Shown: positions 31,658-40,298, numbered from the stretch's first letter. The stretch: DNA of 58,245 nt from Acidimicrobiales bacterium (GCA_014240365.1 JAAZXC010000003.1:1-58245), one strand, 5' to 3'. Numbers and translations are program-made. The notes: generated from the letters alone by a model not told the origin.

Positions 31658-32579
31658 CCGGGTCGTCACCCTCTACGACGCCTTCTCGGAGGTCCCCGGC
31701 GGCGGCAGCGTGGCCGGCGTGGTCGGGGCCGCTTCGGGGTTCAGCGCAGACCGGATGCAGCAGGTCGCCACCGAGGTGGGTGCGCCGGCCACCTGCTTCA
31801 TCACCGGGGTGGGCTCCGGAATGGATTTCGGGATGGTGGACGTCCGGTTCTTCTCGACGATCACCGAGTACCCGATGTGTGGGCACGGGACCATCGCCGT
31901 GTTCACCTGGCTGGTCGAGGAGGGCCTGCTGGAGGTGGGCCCGGAAACCGTGTCGTGGATCCTCAGGACGCCCGGTGGCAATGCGGCCGTGAACGTAGTC
32001 GCACGGCCCGATGGGCGGCCGGAGGTCCTGCTGGCCCTGGATCCGACCGTTGCCGAGCCCTGCTCCGTCACCGCCGCCGAGGTGGCGCCACTCCTGGGCA
32101 TCGGCGTCGGGGTGATCCTCGAACCGTTGGCCATCGAAGCAGCGAGCGCCGACTTCACGCATCTGGTCGTCCAGGTCGACTCCCTGGCCGCCATCAAGGC
32201 GGTGGCGCCGGACCATGCGGCGGTTGCGGACCTGTGCCGCCGCGTCGGCGCCGACACTCTGGCGGTGTTCACCACCGACACAGGTGACGCAGGGGTGACC
32301 ATCAGGTGCCGGGACTTCTGTCCGGCAGTGGGAACTCCCGAGGCCGCCGCCACCGGCACCACCAACCGCGCCCTGGCCTGCCACCTCCTGCGTCAAGGCC
32401 TGGTCGACCTCGGGGCAGGCGACCCGGTCGTGGTGGCTGTCCAGGGTGTGGAGATGGGTCGCCCCAGCATCATCCGCACCGAGGTCACCCTGGTCGACGG
32501 GCTGCCTACCCGGCTCAGCGTGGGTGGGGTGGCCACCAGGTCCTCGGAGTCGACCGGGGTGATGGGCAGCCGGCGATGA
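31644..32579 (+). CDS. PhzF-family isomerase-like protein
   Basis: The 311-aa protein has the PhzF/diaminopimelate-epimerase-like two-domain fold signatures: an early YDAFSEVPGGGSVAGVV (usually GNPxxV), ATCFI, FFSTITEYPMCGHGTIAVFTWL near residue 70, with a cysteine before GHGT, and a late PAVGTPEAAATGTTN. Family members include epimerases and isomerases of amino or hydroxy acids. The role beside an amidase and DddP is unknown. A trans-3-hydroxyproline dehydratase-like function is another option. Confidence 0.75.
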   Translation: MTASDRVVTLYDAFSEVPGGGSVAGVVGAASGFSADRMQQVATEVGAPATCFITGVGSGMDFGMVDVRFFSTITEYPMCGHGTIAVFTWLVEEGLLEVGPETVSWILRTPGGNAAVNVVARPDGRPEVLLALDPTVAEPCSVTAAEVAPLLGIGVGVILEPLAIEAASADFTHLVVQVDSLAAIKAVAPDHAAVADLCRRVGADTLAVFTTDTGDAGVTIRCRDFCPAVGTPEAAATGTTNRALACHLLRQGLVDLGAGDPVVVAVQGVEMGRPSIIRTEVTLVDGLPTRLSVGGVATRSSESTGVMGSRR

Positions 32580-32660
32580 AACGCCCGGATCAACTCCCAC
32601 CAGGATCCGATCCCAACGGGCCAAACCTGCCTCACCTGTAACCTTCACAGCGAGGAAGAC

Positions 32661-32693
32661 CGTTACCGGCAGTAACGCGCCATGTAACGCGCC
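32661..32693 (+). repeat. Hairpin and 10-bp direct repeat upstream of tRNA-Arg
   Basis: CGTTAC and GTAACG (32661-32677) form a six-base stem with a loop of five. GTAACGCGCC occurs at 32672-32681 and again at 32684-32693, just before the tRNA. The hairpin may end the PhzF operon transcript; the repeat may be promoter-related. Confidence 0.45.
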
Positions 32694-32699
32694 TCCCTC

Positions 32700-32773
32700 G
32701 CCCTCGTAGCTCAGTTGGATAGAGCGACCGCCTCCTAAGCGGTAGGTCACAGGTTCAATTCCTGTCGAGGGCG
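32700..32773 (+). tRNA. tRNA-Arg (anticodon CCT)
   Basis: The 74-base sequence folds as a standard cloverleaf. The acceptor arm is GCCCTCG with CGAGGGC, the D-arm contains AGCTCAGTTGGATAGAGC, the anticodon arm ACCGC-CTCCTAA-GCGGT displays CCT, and the T-arm ACAGG-TTCAATT-CCTGT is complete. CCA is not encoded: the bases after discriminator G are CAT. Confidence 0.96.
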
Positions 32774-32774
32774 C

Positions 32775-33662
32775 ATGACGACACGACAGGACGCGCCCGC
32801 CTGGTACCGCCACGCCCTCGACGTCCCCCACGGCGACGCGACCGTCGAGGTGGACGGTGCGGCGATCCACTACCTCACCTGGGGTGAGCCCGGCGGGCCC
32901 GGCCTGGTGTTCGTCCACGGCGGCGCCGCCCACGCCCACTGGTGGACCCACGTGGCCGCCCAGTTCGCCGGCAACTACCGCATCGCGGCACTGGACCTGT
33001 CGGGACACGGCGACAGCGACCGGCGAGACAGGTACTCCCTGGAGAAGTGGACCAACGAGGTCATTGCCGTAGCCGACGCCGCCGACATGGCCGGCCCGCC
33101 GATCGTGATCGGACACTCCATGGGAGGATTCGTCACGCTGGCCACCGCCGCAGGTCACCCCGACCGCCTGGCTGGCGGAATCGTCATCGACTCGCCGGTC
33201 GTGCGGGTCGACCCGGAGATGGACACCGGCCGCCGCGACAACTTCCGCGACCCCAAGGTTTACCCGGACGCCGCCACGGCGATCGCCCGTTTCCGCACCG
33301 TTCCCGCCCAGGACCACTACGAGCCGTTCATCATGGCCGACGTGGCGGCCCGCTCGCTGCGGGCCTGCGAGGGCGGCATGACCTGGAAGTTCGACCCGGG
33401 GATATTCCTGCCCGACCGGGCGGCCGCCGACGACCTGCTACCACGAATCACCTGTCGGATCGCTCTGTTCCGGGCCCAGCACGGCCTCGTCACCGCCGAC
33501 ATCGGCGCCTACATGTACGAACAACTGGGCCGGGTGGCACCGGTGGTGGAGATCCCACTGGCGGGACACCACGTCATGCTGGACCAGCCTCTCCTCCTGG
33601 TCACCGCACTACGGACCTTGCTGGCCGACTGGGAACACTCGGTCCCGTTCATCCGGATCTGA
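32775..33662 (+). CDS. Alpha/beta hydrolase
   Basis: The 295-aa protein is an alpha/beta hydrolase with the oxyanion HGGAAHAHWW, the GHGDSDR loop, the nucleophile in GHSMGG (about residue 116) and a C-terminal His in LAGHHVMLDQP. The ATG lies only one base after the 3' end of tRNA-Arg. No ribosome site is available apart from tRNA sequence, so the mRNA may arise as a leaderless product of tRNA 3' processing. The substrate is unknown; esterase or lactonase activity is likely. Confidence 0.85.
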   Translation: MTTRQDAPAWYRHALDVPHGDATVEVDGAAIHYLTWGEPGGPGLVFVHGGAAHAHWWTHVAAQFAGNYRIAALDLSGHGDSDRRDRYSLEKWTNEVIAVADAADMAGPPIVIGHSMGGFVTLATAAGHPDRLAGGIVIDSPVVRVDPEMDTGRRDNFRDPKVYPDAATAIARFRTVPAQDHYEPFIMADVAARSLRACEGGMTWKFDPGIFLPDRAAADDLLPRITCRIALFRAQHGLVTADIGAYMYEQLGRVAPVVEIPLAGHHVMLDQPLLLVTALRTLLADWEHSVPFIRI

Positions 33663-33682
33663 GCCCCCACCCAGCCGGGCCG

Positions 33683-33698
33683 GCACCCGGGGGGGTGC
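33683..33698 (+). terminator. GCACCC-gggg-GGGTGC hairpin
   Basis: A perfect six-base stem with a four-base loop lies 20 bases after the hydrolase stop and before the mshC promoter. No T-run follows. Confidence 0.5.
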
Positions 33699-33715
33699 AG
33701 GGACCGGCAGGCCAC

Positions 33716-33721
33716 TACCGT
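33716..33721 (+). promoter_or_regulatory. Leaderless -10 box TACCGT for mshC
   Basis: TACCGT lies eight bases before the ATG at 33730, with only C-rich sequence in between. Confidence 0.38.
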
Positions 33722-33729
33722 CCCCGCCC

Positions 33730-34935
33730 ATGGGAATGAACCTCTACGACACGGCCCGGGGTGAGGTGGTCCCATTTCAGCCCGGACCAAAGGTGTCGAT
33801 GTACGTCTGCGGAATCACCCCGTACGACGCGACCCACCTCGGACACGCCTTCACCTATCTGACGTTCGACCTGGTGGTCCGCCGCCTCGAGGACCTCGGA
33901 CACGAGGTCCGGATGGTGCGCAACGTCACCGACGTGGACGATTCCATCCTGGCCAAGGCCCGCGACATCGGCATCGACTACCAGGACCTGGCGGCCCGCG
34001 AGATGGAGCTCTTCCATGCCGACCTGGCGGCCCTGGACCTGAGGCCCGCCACAGCCGAACCCACGGCGACCGGCTCCGTCGACGGGATCCTGGACCTGAT
34101 CGGTCGCCTCGAGGCCGGCGGCCACACCTACGCCGTCGAGGGCAACACCTACTTCGACGTGTCCACCTGGGACGGGTTCGGTTCGATGACCGGACTGGAC
34201 GAGGCCACCATGCTCACCTACGCCGCCGACCGCGGCGGCAACCCGGACGACCCCCGGCAGCGCAACCCACTGGACTTCGTGCTCTGGCAGGCCAGCACCG
34301 CCGGTGAGCCGTCATGGGATTCACCGTTCGGGCCGGGTCGCCCCGGCTGGCACATCGAATGTTCCGCCATGGCCATGGCGGAACTGGGCGAGACCATTGA
34401 CCTGCACGGTGGCGGCGACGACCTGACGTTCCCCCACCACGAGTGCGAGGCGACCCAGAGCGAGGCAGCCACCGGCGTGCCCCTGGCCCGCCACTGGATG
34501 CACGTGGGGATGGTGGCCTACGAGGGCACCAAGATGTCCAAGTCGCTCGGGAACCTCGTGTTCGTCCGGAATCTGCGCCGCATGCACGACCCGAGAGCCA
34601 TCCGCCTGGCGCTCATGGCCCACCACTACCGGGCCGGATTCGAGTGGTTCGACTACGACATCGACGACGCCGTCACCCGTCTGGACAGGCTCGTGAGTGC
34701 GGCACGCAGGACCAAGGGGCCGAACCCCGCCCCCACCCTTGCTGCGGTACGTGCCGCCCTGGACGACGACCTCGACACCGTGACAGCACGCGATGCCATT
34801 GACCTGCTGGCGAGCGGGATCCTGGCCGGGTCCGGCGAGGATCCGACTGCTGCCTCAGGGCTGGCCAGCGCTGCCGCCCTGCTGGGCCTGCGGCTGGACG
34901 CCACCATCCCGGAGTCCTGGGTCCGCACCACCTGA
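33730..34935 (+). CDS. mshC: Cysteine:glucosaminyl-inositol ligase MshC (mycothiol synthesis)
   Basis: The 401-aa protein is a class I aminoacyl-tRNA-synthetase fold enzyme with the HIGH-like THLGHAFTYLTFD, a zinc-binding CGITPYDATHLG cysteine, PGWHIECSAMA, GGGDDLTFPHHE and the KMSKS loop. Length, missing C-terminal tRNA-binding part and details such as YVCGITPYDATHLGHA fit MshC, which adds cysteine to GlcN-inositol in mycothiol synthesis. The direct neighbour is true cysS, which supports the paralogue reading. Mycothiol can serve as formaldehyde cofactor in actinobacteria, relevant to the demethylases here (inference). Confidence 0.87.
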   Translation: MGMNLYDTARGEVVPFQPGPKVSMYVCGITPYDATHLGHAFTYLTFDLVVRRLEDLGHEVRMVRNVTDVDDSILAKARDIGIDYQDLAAREMELFHADLAALDLRPATAEPTATGSVDGILDLIGRLEAGGHTYAVEGNTYFDVSTWDGFGSMTGLDEATMLTYAADRGGNPDDPRQRNPLDFVLWQASTAGEPSWDSPFGPGRPGWHIECSAMAMAELGETIDLHGGGDDLTFPHHECEATQSEAATGVPLARHWMHVGMVAYEGTKMSKSLGNLVFVRNLRRMHDPRAIRLALMAHHYRAGFEWFDYDIDDAVTRLDRLVSAARRTKGPNPAPTLAAVRAALDDDLDTVTARDAIDLLASGILAGSGEDPTAASGLASAAALLGLRLDATIPESWVRTT

Positions 34936-34957
34936 CCCGACCTCGGCCAGCCGGCCG

Positions 34958-34963
34958 TATCCT
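34958..34963 (+). promoter_or_regulatory. Leaderless -10 box TATCCT for cysS
   Basis: TATCCT lies six bases before the GTG at 34970. Confidence 0.42.
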
Positions 34964-34969
34964 GACCCG

Positions 34970-36358
34970 GTGCTGCGATTCACCGACAGCCTGACCGGCA
35001 AAAAGGTCGAGTTCACCCCACGCGACCCCGGGAAGGCATCGGTCTACTGGTGTGGACCCACCGTCTACGACGACCCCCACCTCGGGCACGCCCGCTCCAC
35101 GCTGGCATTCGACGTGCTGGTCCGATACCTGCGCTGGTCTGACTACGACGTGTGCGCCGTGTCGAACATCACCGACATCGACGACAAGATCATCAACCGG
35201 GCCGCTGCCGAAGGCGGCAGCGAACCCGAGGTGGCTGGCCGCTACGAGGCCTCGTTCATAGGCCAGATGGACCGCCTGAACGTGGCGCATCCGGACCTGC
35301 GTCCCCGGGCCACCGAGTACGTGGACAAGATGGTCGAGATCATTGCCGATCTGGTCGACCGGGAGATGGCCTACACGACCGACTCCGGCGTCTACTTCGA
35401 CGTGGACCGTCTGGACGACTACGGCGCGCTCGTGGGCAGGTCGGTGGAGGATCTCCGGGAGGGCGCCGGCGCCCGGGTGGAGGTGGACGACGACAAGAAC
35501 GATCCACTGGACTTCGCTCTCTGGAAGGCCGCCAAGCCGGGCGAACCCACCTGGGACTCGCCGTGGGGACCCGGCCGCCCCGGCTGGCACATCGAGTGCG
35601 TCGCCATGTCACTGCACCTGCTGGGTGACGGCTTCGACATCCATGGCGGAGGCGACGACCTCGTCTTCCCGCACCACGAGAACGAACGCGCCGAGGCCCT
35701 CGGCTGCGGCAGGGCCTTCGCCCGCCACTGGGTCCACAACGCAATGGTCCAGGTGGATGGCGAGAAGATGTCCAAGTCGCTTGGCAACTTCACCACCCTG
35801 GACGACCTGCTCAACACCTGGGACCCCCGGGCGCTGCGCCTGCTGGTCCTCCAGACGCACTACCGGCGCACCATGGAGGTCGGCTCGACAACGCTCGACC
35901 AGTCGGCCGCTGCCCTGGCACGCCTAGACAAGTTTGCCGACCGGATGGCCGGTTCCGACCTCCCCGAGGCCGAGCCGGATGCCGACGTCGTGACCCGCTT
36001 CAGAACCGCCATGGACGATGACCTCGGCTCGCCACAGGCCCTCGCGGTGATCTTCGATGCCGTACGGGACGCCAACCGGGCGCTGGATGCCGAGGACGAC
36101 TCCACCGCAGCCGAACTGCACGCGGCCGCCATCGAACTGGCCGGGGTACTGGGACTGGAACTGGGATCGGCCGCCGCTCCGGCACGAGATGTCCAGGACG
36201 ATGCCGAAGCCGCCGAGATCGATGACCTGGTCGACCAGCGCGTTGCCGCCAAGGCGGCGAAGAACTACGACAAGGCCGACCGCATCCGGGACAAGCTGAC
36301 CGCCCGGGGAATAATCCTGGAGGACTCAGCCCGGGGCACCTCCTGGCACCGGGGCTGA
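34970..36358 (+). CDS. cysS: Cysteinyl-tRNA synthetase
   Basis: The 462-aa protein has YWCGPTVYDDPHLGHARS (zinc Cys and HIGH motif), NITDIDDKII, PGWHIECVAMS, GGGDDLVFPHHENE and KMSKSLGNF. It also has the C-terminal DALR region and the helical tail (AKAAKNYDKADRIRDKL) that binds tRNA-Cys, all missing from the adjacent mshC. It charges tRNA-Cys. The GTG start is supported by the -10 box upstream and by the conserved FTDSLTGKK opening. Confidence 0.95.
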   Translation: MLRFTDSLTGKKVEFTPRDPGKASVYWCGPTVYDDPHLGHARSTLAFDVLVRYLRWSDYDVCAVSNITDIDDKIINRAAAEGGSEPEVAGRYEASFIGQMDRLNVAHPDLRPRATEYVDKMVEIIADLVDREMAYTTDSGVYFDVDRLDDYGALVGRSVEDLREGAGARVEVDDDKNDPLDFALWKAAKPGEPTWDSPWGPGRPGWHIECVAMSLHLLGDGFDIHGGGDDLVFPHHENERAEALGCGRAFARHWVHNAMVQVDGEKMSKSLGNFTTLDDLLNTWDPRALRLLVLQTHYRRTMEVGSTTLDQSAAALARLDKFADRMAGSDLPEAEPDADVVTRFRTAMDDDLGSPQALAVIFDAVRDANRALDAEDDSTAAELHAAAIELAGVLGLELGSAAAPARDVQDDAEAAEIDDLVDQRVAAKAAKNYDKADRIRDKLTARGIILEDSARGTSWHRG

Positions 36359-36371
36359 CCACCGCTTCGCC

Positions 36372-37583
36372 CTAGTTGCGGGGCACGTCCACCCAGGCGA
36401 CCTTCTTGTCGACCCGCACGTCACCGGGCAGGCCGAGCACCCGCTCACCCAGGATGTTGCGCATCACCTCGGAGGTGCCGCCCTCGATCGTGTTGGCCCG
36501 GGCCCGCAGGAACGAATACTTCGTGCCGGCACCACCTGTGAGGCGGACCCCATCGGGGCGCTTGCGTTCGTAACCGGAGTCGTAGACCATGGCGTCCGGA
36601 CCCATCAGGTCCATGCATGTCTCGTAGATGTGCTGGTTCATCTCGGCCGACATGAGCTTGGTAACCGATCCCTCGGGGCCGGGGTTACCGCCCTTGGAGG
36701 CCTCCCGGGCCCGCCAGTTGGTAAGTCGAAGCGCCTCGGCCTGCGTCCACAGGTCGGTCACCCGGTCGCGCATCACATCGTGGGCCACGGGATCGAGTGC
36801 ACCCTTGCGCTCGCCCCAGAGCTTGACCAGGTCCGCGATCGGACCCGAGCCCTTCCTGGGCACTCCGCCGCCGAGGGCCACCCGCTCGTTCATGAGCGTC
36901 GTGACCGCTGCGCCCCAACCGCCTCCGACCTCTCCGAACACCCGGTCATGTGGAATCCGGACATCGGTGAGGAAGACCTCGTTGAACTCGGCCTCACCGG
37001 TGATCTGGTGGAGCGGCCTGACGTCAACCCCATCGGACTCCATGTCCAGCAGGAAGTAGGTGAGTCCCTTGTGCTTGGGCTGGTCCGGATCTGTCCGGGC
37101 GACCAGCATCCCCCAGCGCGAGACGTGGGCCAGCGTGGTCCACACCTTCTGCCCGTTCACGATCCACTCGTCGCCATCTCGAACGGCCCGACTGGAGAGG
37201 CCGGCCACGTCCGAACCCGACCCGGGCTCCGAGAACAACTGGCACCAGATCTCCTCACCCGTGTACATGGGTCGCAGCAGGCGCATTTTCTGATCCTCGG
37301 TGGCGTAGGTGAGCACAACCGGTGCGCCCATGCCGATGCCGATCGGGTTGATGTTGAGGTCGTGGTACGTGACGCCGGCGGCCCGCAACTCGGCGTCCAC
37401 GACCGTCTGCATCCTGCGACTGGACAGGCCCAGGCCCCCCAGGCCGACGGGGAACTGCACGAGGGCCAGGCCACGGTCGAACTGGGCACCCCGGAACTCG
37501 AACTGGTCGACGTCACCGGGCGGGACATCGGCCACCAACTGCCTGGTCAGGTCCCGGATCTCGGCTTCGGTCATGTCGGCCAT
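36372..37583 (-). CDS. Acyl-CoA dehydrogenase
   Basis: The 403-aa protein has the acyl-CoA dehydrogenase pattern: LFSEPGSGSDVAGLSSRA (flavin and substrate loop), VNGQKVWTTLAH, and a C-terminal GGTSEVMRNILGERVLG. The aligned position for the catalytic base is not obvious by eye. It likely oxidises an acyl-CoA with electrons going to ETF. CAGGAG precedes the ATG at 37583; codons upstream of this are not protein-like. It faces cysS with only 13 bases between stops. Confidence 0.88.
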   Translation of the reverse strand: MADMTEAEIRDLTRQLVADVPPGDVDQFEFRGAQFDRGLALVQFPVGLGGLGLSSRRMQTVVDAELRAAGVTYHDLNINPIGIGMGAPVVLTYATEDQKMRLLRPMYTGEEIWCQLFSEPGSGSDVAGLSSRAVRDGDEWIVNGQKVWTTLAHVSRWGMLVARTDPDQPKHKGLTYFLLDMESDGVDVRPLHQITGEAEFNEVFLTDVRIPHDRVFGEVGGGWGAAVTTLMNERVALGGGVPRKGSGPIADLVKLWGERKGALDPVAHDVMRDRVTDLWTQAEALRLTNWRAREASKGGNPGPEGSVTKLMSAEMNQHIYETCMDLMGPDAMVYDSGYERKRPDGVRLTGGAGTKYSFLRARANTIEGGTSEVMRNILGERVLGLPGDVRVDKKVAWVDVPRN

Positions 37584-37715
37584 GGAAGGCTCCTGGATCA
37601 GCTGCGGCACGGGAGGACGCCCGGCGCGGGGCGGGAGAGAGAAGAGAACAGTGCCGAACCTACCTGTGGGCCACCGGACAGATCCCATCCGGCAGGACTC
37701 GCCTGACGGCGACGG

Positions 37716-38282
37716 TCAGGCTCCCGGGTCTCCCTCGAAGACGAGCTGCCCGTCGTCGTGGCCACCTGCCACTTCACTGGGATCACGCTGGTCCCATTCC
37801 TGGTCCCACGGCCCGTCCTCAACAGGACCCGACGCCGTCGAAGGCTGGTCGCTGGGGGTGGCCGGATGTCGCTCCACTCCGAGGAAGGCCCTCGCCAGCA
37901 ACGGGGTCTCCAACGGCGAAGGGGCCGCAGCAGGTTTCGACCCGGTCCTGACCGACCGGGCGGATTCCAGCGGATGGATGGCGGCGGTAACCGGATGCAG
38001 CGGTGAGACATCGGCGACGGGACGCTTCACCTCGTCAGCAGCCTCGTCGGTGGTCATCGGACGCTCGGGGAGCGGAATCAGGGTTCCTCCGGTCCGGGCG
38101 TCAACGAGAGCCCATCCTCTCGGCGCCTTCAGCCTGTCCAGGTGCAGGCTGCAGAGCACCACGGCTCCCGGCCCCTCCACCTCGTCCAGGTCGTAGACCG
38201 TGAAGGTAAGGCCCTTGACGTCCATCACCACCAGCACGTCAGCCGTGCCGAGGCACGCCGATCGCATACACAGGTCCCGCAT
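37716..38282 (-). CDS. DUF3499 family protein with long C-terminal tail
   Basis: The 188-aa protein starts MRDLCMRSACLGTADVLVVM and continues to VVLCSLHLDRLKAPRGWALVD. This is the DUF3499 pattern of actinobacteria: a Cys pair, then CxxHxxRLxxPRGW, probably a small zinc-binding unit. The last 110 residues are acidic, Pro-rich and likely disordered. ATG 38282 follows a TACCTT -10 box by six bases. The function of DUF3499 is unknown. Confidence 0.78.
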   Translation of the reverse strand: MRDLCMRSACLGTADVLVVMDVKGLTFTVYDLDEVEGPGAVVLCSLHLDRLKAPRGWALVDARTGGTLIPLPERPMTTDEAADEVKRPVADVSPLHPVTAAIHPLESARSVRTGSKPAAAPSPLETPLLARAFLGVERHPATPSDQPSTASGPVEDGPWDQEWDQRDPSEVAGGHDDGQLVFEGDPGA

Positions 38283-38288
38283 GGGCCC

Positions 38289-38294
38289 AAGGTA
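38289..38294 (-). promoter_or_regulatory. Leaderless -10 box TACCTT for the DUF3499 gene
   Basis: On the minus strand TACCTT precedes the ATG at 38282 by six bases (GGGCCC). Confidence 0.4.
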
Positions 38295-38384
38295 CCCCCG
38301 GGCGTCCGACCAGTCGCGGACACCCGGACCGCGGCGGGGTCGCTGCAGGCCGGTCCGTTGGCCTCCGCCACCGGCTATCGAACC

Positions 38385-38390
38385 TAGGCT
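38385..38390 (+). promoter_or_regulatory. Leaderless -10 box TAGGCT for the HAD gene
   Basis: TAGGCT precedes the ATG at 38399 by eight bases. The same hexamer occurs before 2876 and 20496. Confidence 0.4.
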
Positions 38391-38398
38391 CTCGTGCC

Positions 38399-39127
38399 AT
38401 GGCCAACCCCGACCCGACGCGTGACGACCTCCCGGTGCTGGGCCTCGACGCCGATGACACCCTCTGGGAGAACGAGGCCTGGTTCCACAAGGTGGAGGGG
38501 CGGTTCCGGGACCTGATGGAGCCGTGGGCCGATGGGGCCACGACCGATGCGGCACTGCTGGCCACCGAGCGGGCCAACATCTCACGCCACGGCTACGGCG
38601 TGAAGGGCTTCGTACTGTCCATGATCACCACCGCCGTCGAACTCTCCGATGGCCGGGTGGAAGGGCGACGTATAGGCGACATCGTCATCTGGGGACACGA
38701 GCTGATCGACCATCCGATCCAACTCCTGGACGGGGTCACCGATGCCCTCGACCACCTGGGCGCCACCCACCGGCTGCTCGTCATAACCAAGGGCGACCTG
38801 AACGACCAGATGGGCAAGGTGGCCCGGAGCGGCCTGGCTGACCGGTTCTGGCGGGTCGAGGTCCTGGCCGAGAAGAACGAAGCCTCCTACGCAGCGGCGC
38901 TGGACCGCCACGGCGTCGATCCACTGGCCTTCGTGATGGTCGGCAACTCGGTGAAGTCCGATGTCCTACCCGTGATCGGCATCGGGGGCCGGGCCATCCA
39001 CGTACCGCACACCACGACCTGGGCGCTGGAAGAGCCGGATCCCGTGGCGGCAGCCTCCGCCGAGTTCCCTGTCGCTGATCGACTGGCCGACGTGGCGGGA
39101 CTCCTCGCCGCGTGGCCGACCGCCTGA
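38399..39127 (+). CDS. HAD-superfamily hydrolase
   Basis: The 242-aa protein has HAD motif I in LGLDADDTLWENE (Asp nucleophile and second Asp), motif II in LLVITKG, the lysine in LAEKNEASY and motif IV in FVMVGNSVKSDVLP. The cap lies at about residues 35-105. It is likely a phosphatase or phosphoglycolate-phosphatase-like enzyme; the substrate cannot be told. It stands alone, divergent from the DUF3499 gene. Confidence 0.85.
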   Translation: MANPDPTRDDLPVLGLDADDTLWENEAWFHKVEGRFRDLMEPWADGATTDAALLATERANISRHGYGVKGFVLSMITTAVELSDGRVEGRRIGDIVIWGHELIDHPIQLLDGVTDALDHLGATHRLLVITKGDLNDQMGKVARSGLADRFWRVEVLAEKNEASYAAALDRHGVDPLAFVMVGNSVKSDVLPVIGIGGRAIHVPHTTTWALEEPDPVAAASAEFPVADRLADVAGLLAAWPTA

Positions 39128-39228
39128 GGCCGACGGCGGACCAGGGCCCTCATCACCTCCATACTCCGGCGGGCATGGACCCCCCGAGGGCTGATCCTGG
39201 CCATTGCCCTACCCCTGGGCCTGGAGCC

Positions 39229-40236
39229 TCAACGGAGGTAGGCCCCATCGGCGGCAGCCCTGGACATCACGGCCGCCACGTCGACCACCCGGGGGCCGTC
39301 GCGTCGAACCGTCAGAACGACCTCCTCGCCGACCAACAGCCGCCGCTTCCTCTCGCCATCGAAGGCCAGGAGCAACGGTCCGGAGACCACCACCTCCTCA
39401 CCCTCGGCGAGGCGTCGGACCTCGGCCAGACCCAGGTCGTCGTAGTGGCCGGGGGCCGTCGGGCCACGGACCACCCGGTCACAGTCGGCAACCGGCCCGA
39501 ACCGGAGAAGCAGGCCACCATCGTCGTCCGGACCCACCGGCTCCACCAGTCCGGCTACCCCGGCGAAGCCCACCGCCGTCGGCTCGGCCCGGGTCACGAC
39601 CGCCAACCGGAGAGTCGACGGGTTGAAGAGCTCGAACGAGCCCACGTAAGGGTCATCGACGGCGACAGCATCCACGAGGGCCAGGTCGTCGGGCAGGTCT
39701 GCTCCTGAGGGCGTCACACGGACCACCTTGGCCATCTGGGACACGTCCTCGAGCCGGCACCGCCCGGTGGCCAGATGGCCACTGGCGGCGCCGGCCACCG
39801 TCGCCTCCACCGTGATCGGGAAGGCGTTGTTCGTGCCGGTCGATAGCGGCACCACGGGGAGGTCGGGCCAGGCCCGGGCCGCCGCCCGGTTCGTGCCATC
39901 GCCACCGATCACGACAACGACAGCGCAGCCCGCAGAGCGCATGGCAGCCACAGCCGTGACGGTGTCCTCTTCGGTAAAGGTCGGGGCCATGTCGATCCAC
40001 GACAACTCCACATCGCGCATTGTCTCGGTGGCCCTGCGGATGATGCGGTGCGAGTCGTGGTGGACCATGAAGTGCCGTGCCCCGGCCTCGCGTGCCCCAC
40101 GGACCACCCGTCGCACCACGTTGGCCTTGTCCTCCACGGTCACGCTGGCCGCTGCCGCCACCGACCTGCGGACATCTGTCCCAGACCGCGGATTCACCAC
40201 GATGCCAATGGGCCCCGATGCCATCGTGTCGTCCAC
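39229..40236 (-). CDS. AcoX-like NAD kinase-family protein
   Basis: The 335-aa protein has the kinase fold of the NAD/diacylglycerol kinase superfamily: GIVVNPRSGTDVRR near the N-terminus and the GGDGTNR motif, with the PLSTGTNNAFP loop that contacts the nucleotide. This combination matches the AcoX (acetoin catabolism X) group. I chose GTG 40236 because TACGGT lies seven bases before it; ATG 40224 and 40284 are alternatives. The physiological substrate is unknown. It diverges from the MFS gene with only 62 bases between starts. Confidence 0.75.
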   Translation of the reverse strand: MDDTMASGPIGIVVNPRSGTDVRRSVAAAASVTVEDKANVVRRVVRGAREAGARHFMVHHDSHRIIRRATETMRDVELSWIDMAPTFTEEDTVTAVAAMRSAGCAVVVVIGGDGTNRAAARAWPDLPVVPLSTGTNNAFPITVEATVAGAASGHLATGRCRLEDVSQMAKVVRVTPSGADLPDDLALVDAVAVDDPYVGSFELFNPSTLRLAVVTRAEPTAVGFAGVAGLVEPVGPDDDGGLLLRFGPVADCDRVVRGPTAPGHYDDLGLAEVRRLAEGEEVVVSGPLLLAFDGERKRRLLVGEEVVLTVRRDGPRVVDVAAVMSRAAADGAYLR

Positions 40237-40243
40237 GGACGGG

Positions 40244-40249
40244 ACCGTA
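40244..40249 (-). promoter_or_regulatory. Leaderless -10 box TACGGT for the AcoX-like gene
   Basis: On the minus strand TACGGT lies seven bases before the GTG at 40236. Confidence 0.4.
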
Positions 40250-40285
40250 CCGGTCGCCACTGCAGGCCTCCGAACGGGGCGCACG

Positions 40286-40291
40286 TATGTT
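40286..40291 (+). promoter_or_regulatory. Leaderless -10 box TATGTT for the MFS gene
   Basis: TATGTT lies seven bases before the GTG at 40299. An in-frame ATG at 40287 falls inside it, exactly as at dddP. Confidence 0.4.
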
Positions 40292-40298
40292 CCGAGAG

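Noticed and set aside
31497-33317. A 606-codon minus-strand frame
   Set aside because: It is antisense to the PhzF-like gene, the tRNA and the hydrolase, and encodes low-complexity Gly/His/Asp-rich sequence.
36372-37688. Longer start for the acyl-CoA dehydrogenase at 37688
   Set aside because: The extra 35 residues are not protein-like and a ribosome site precedes ATG 37583.
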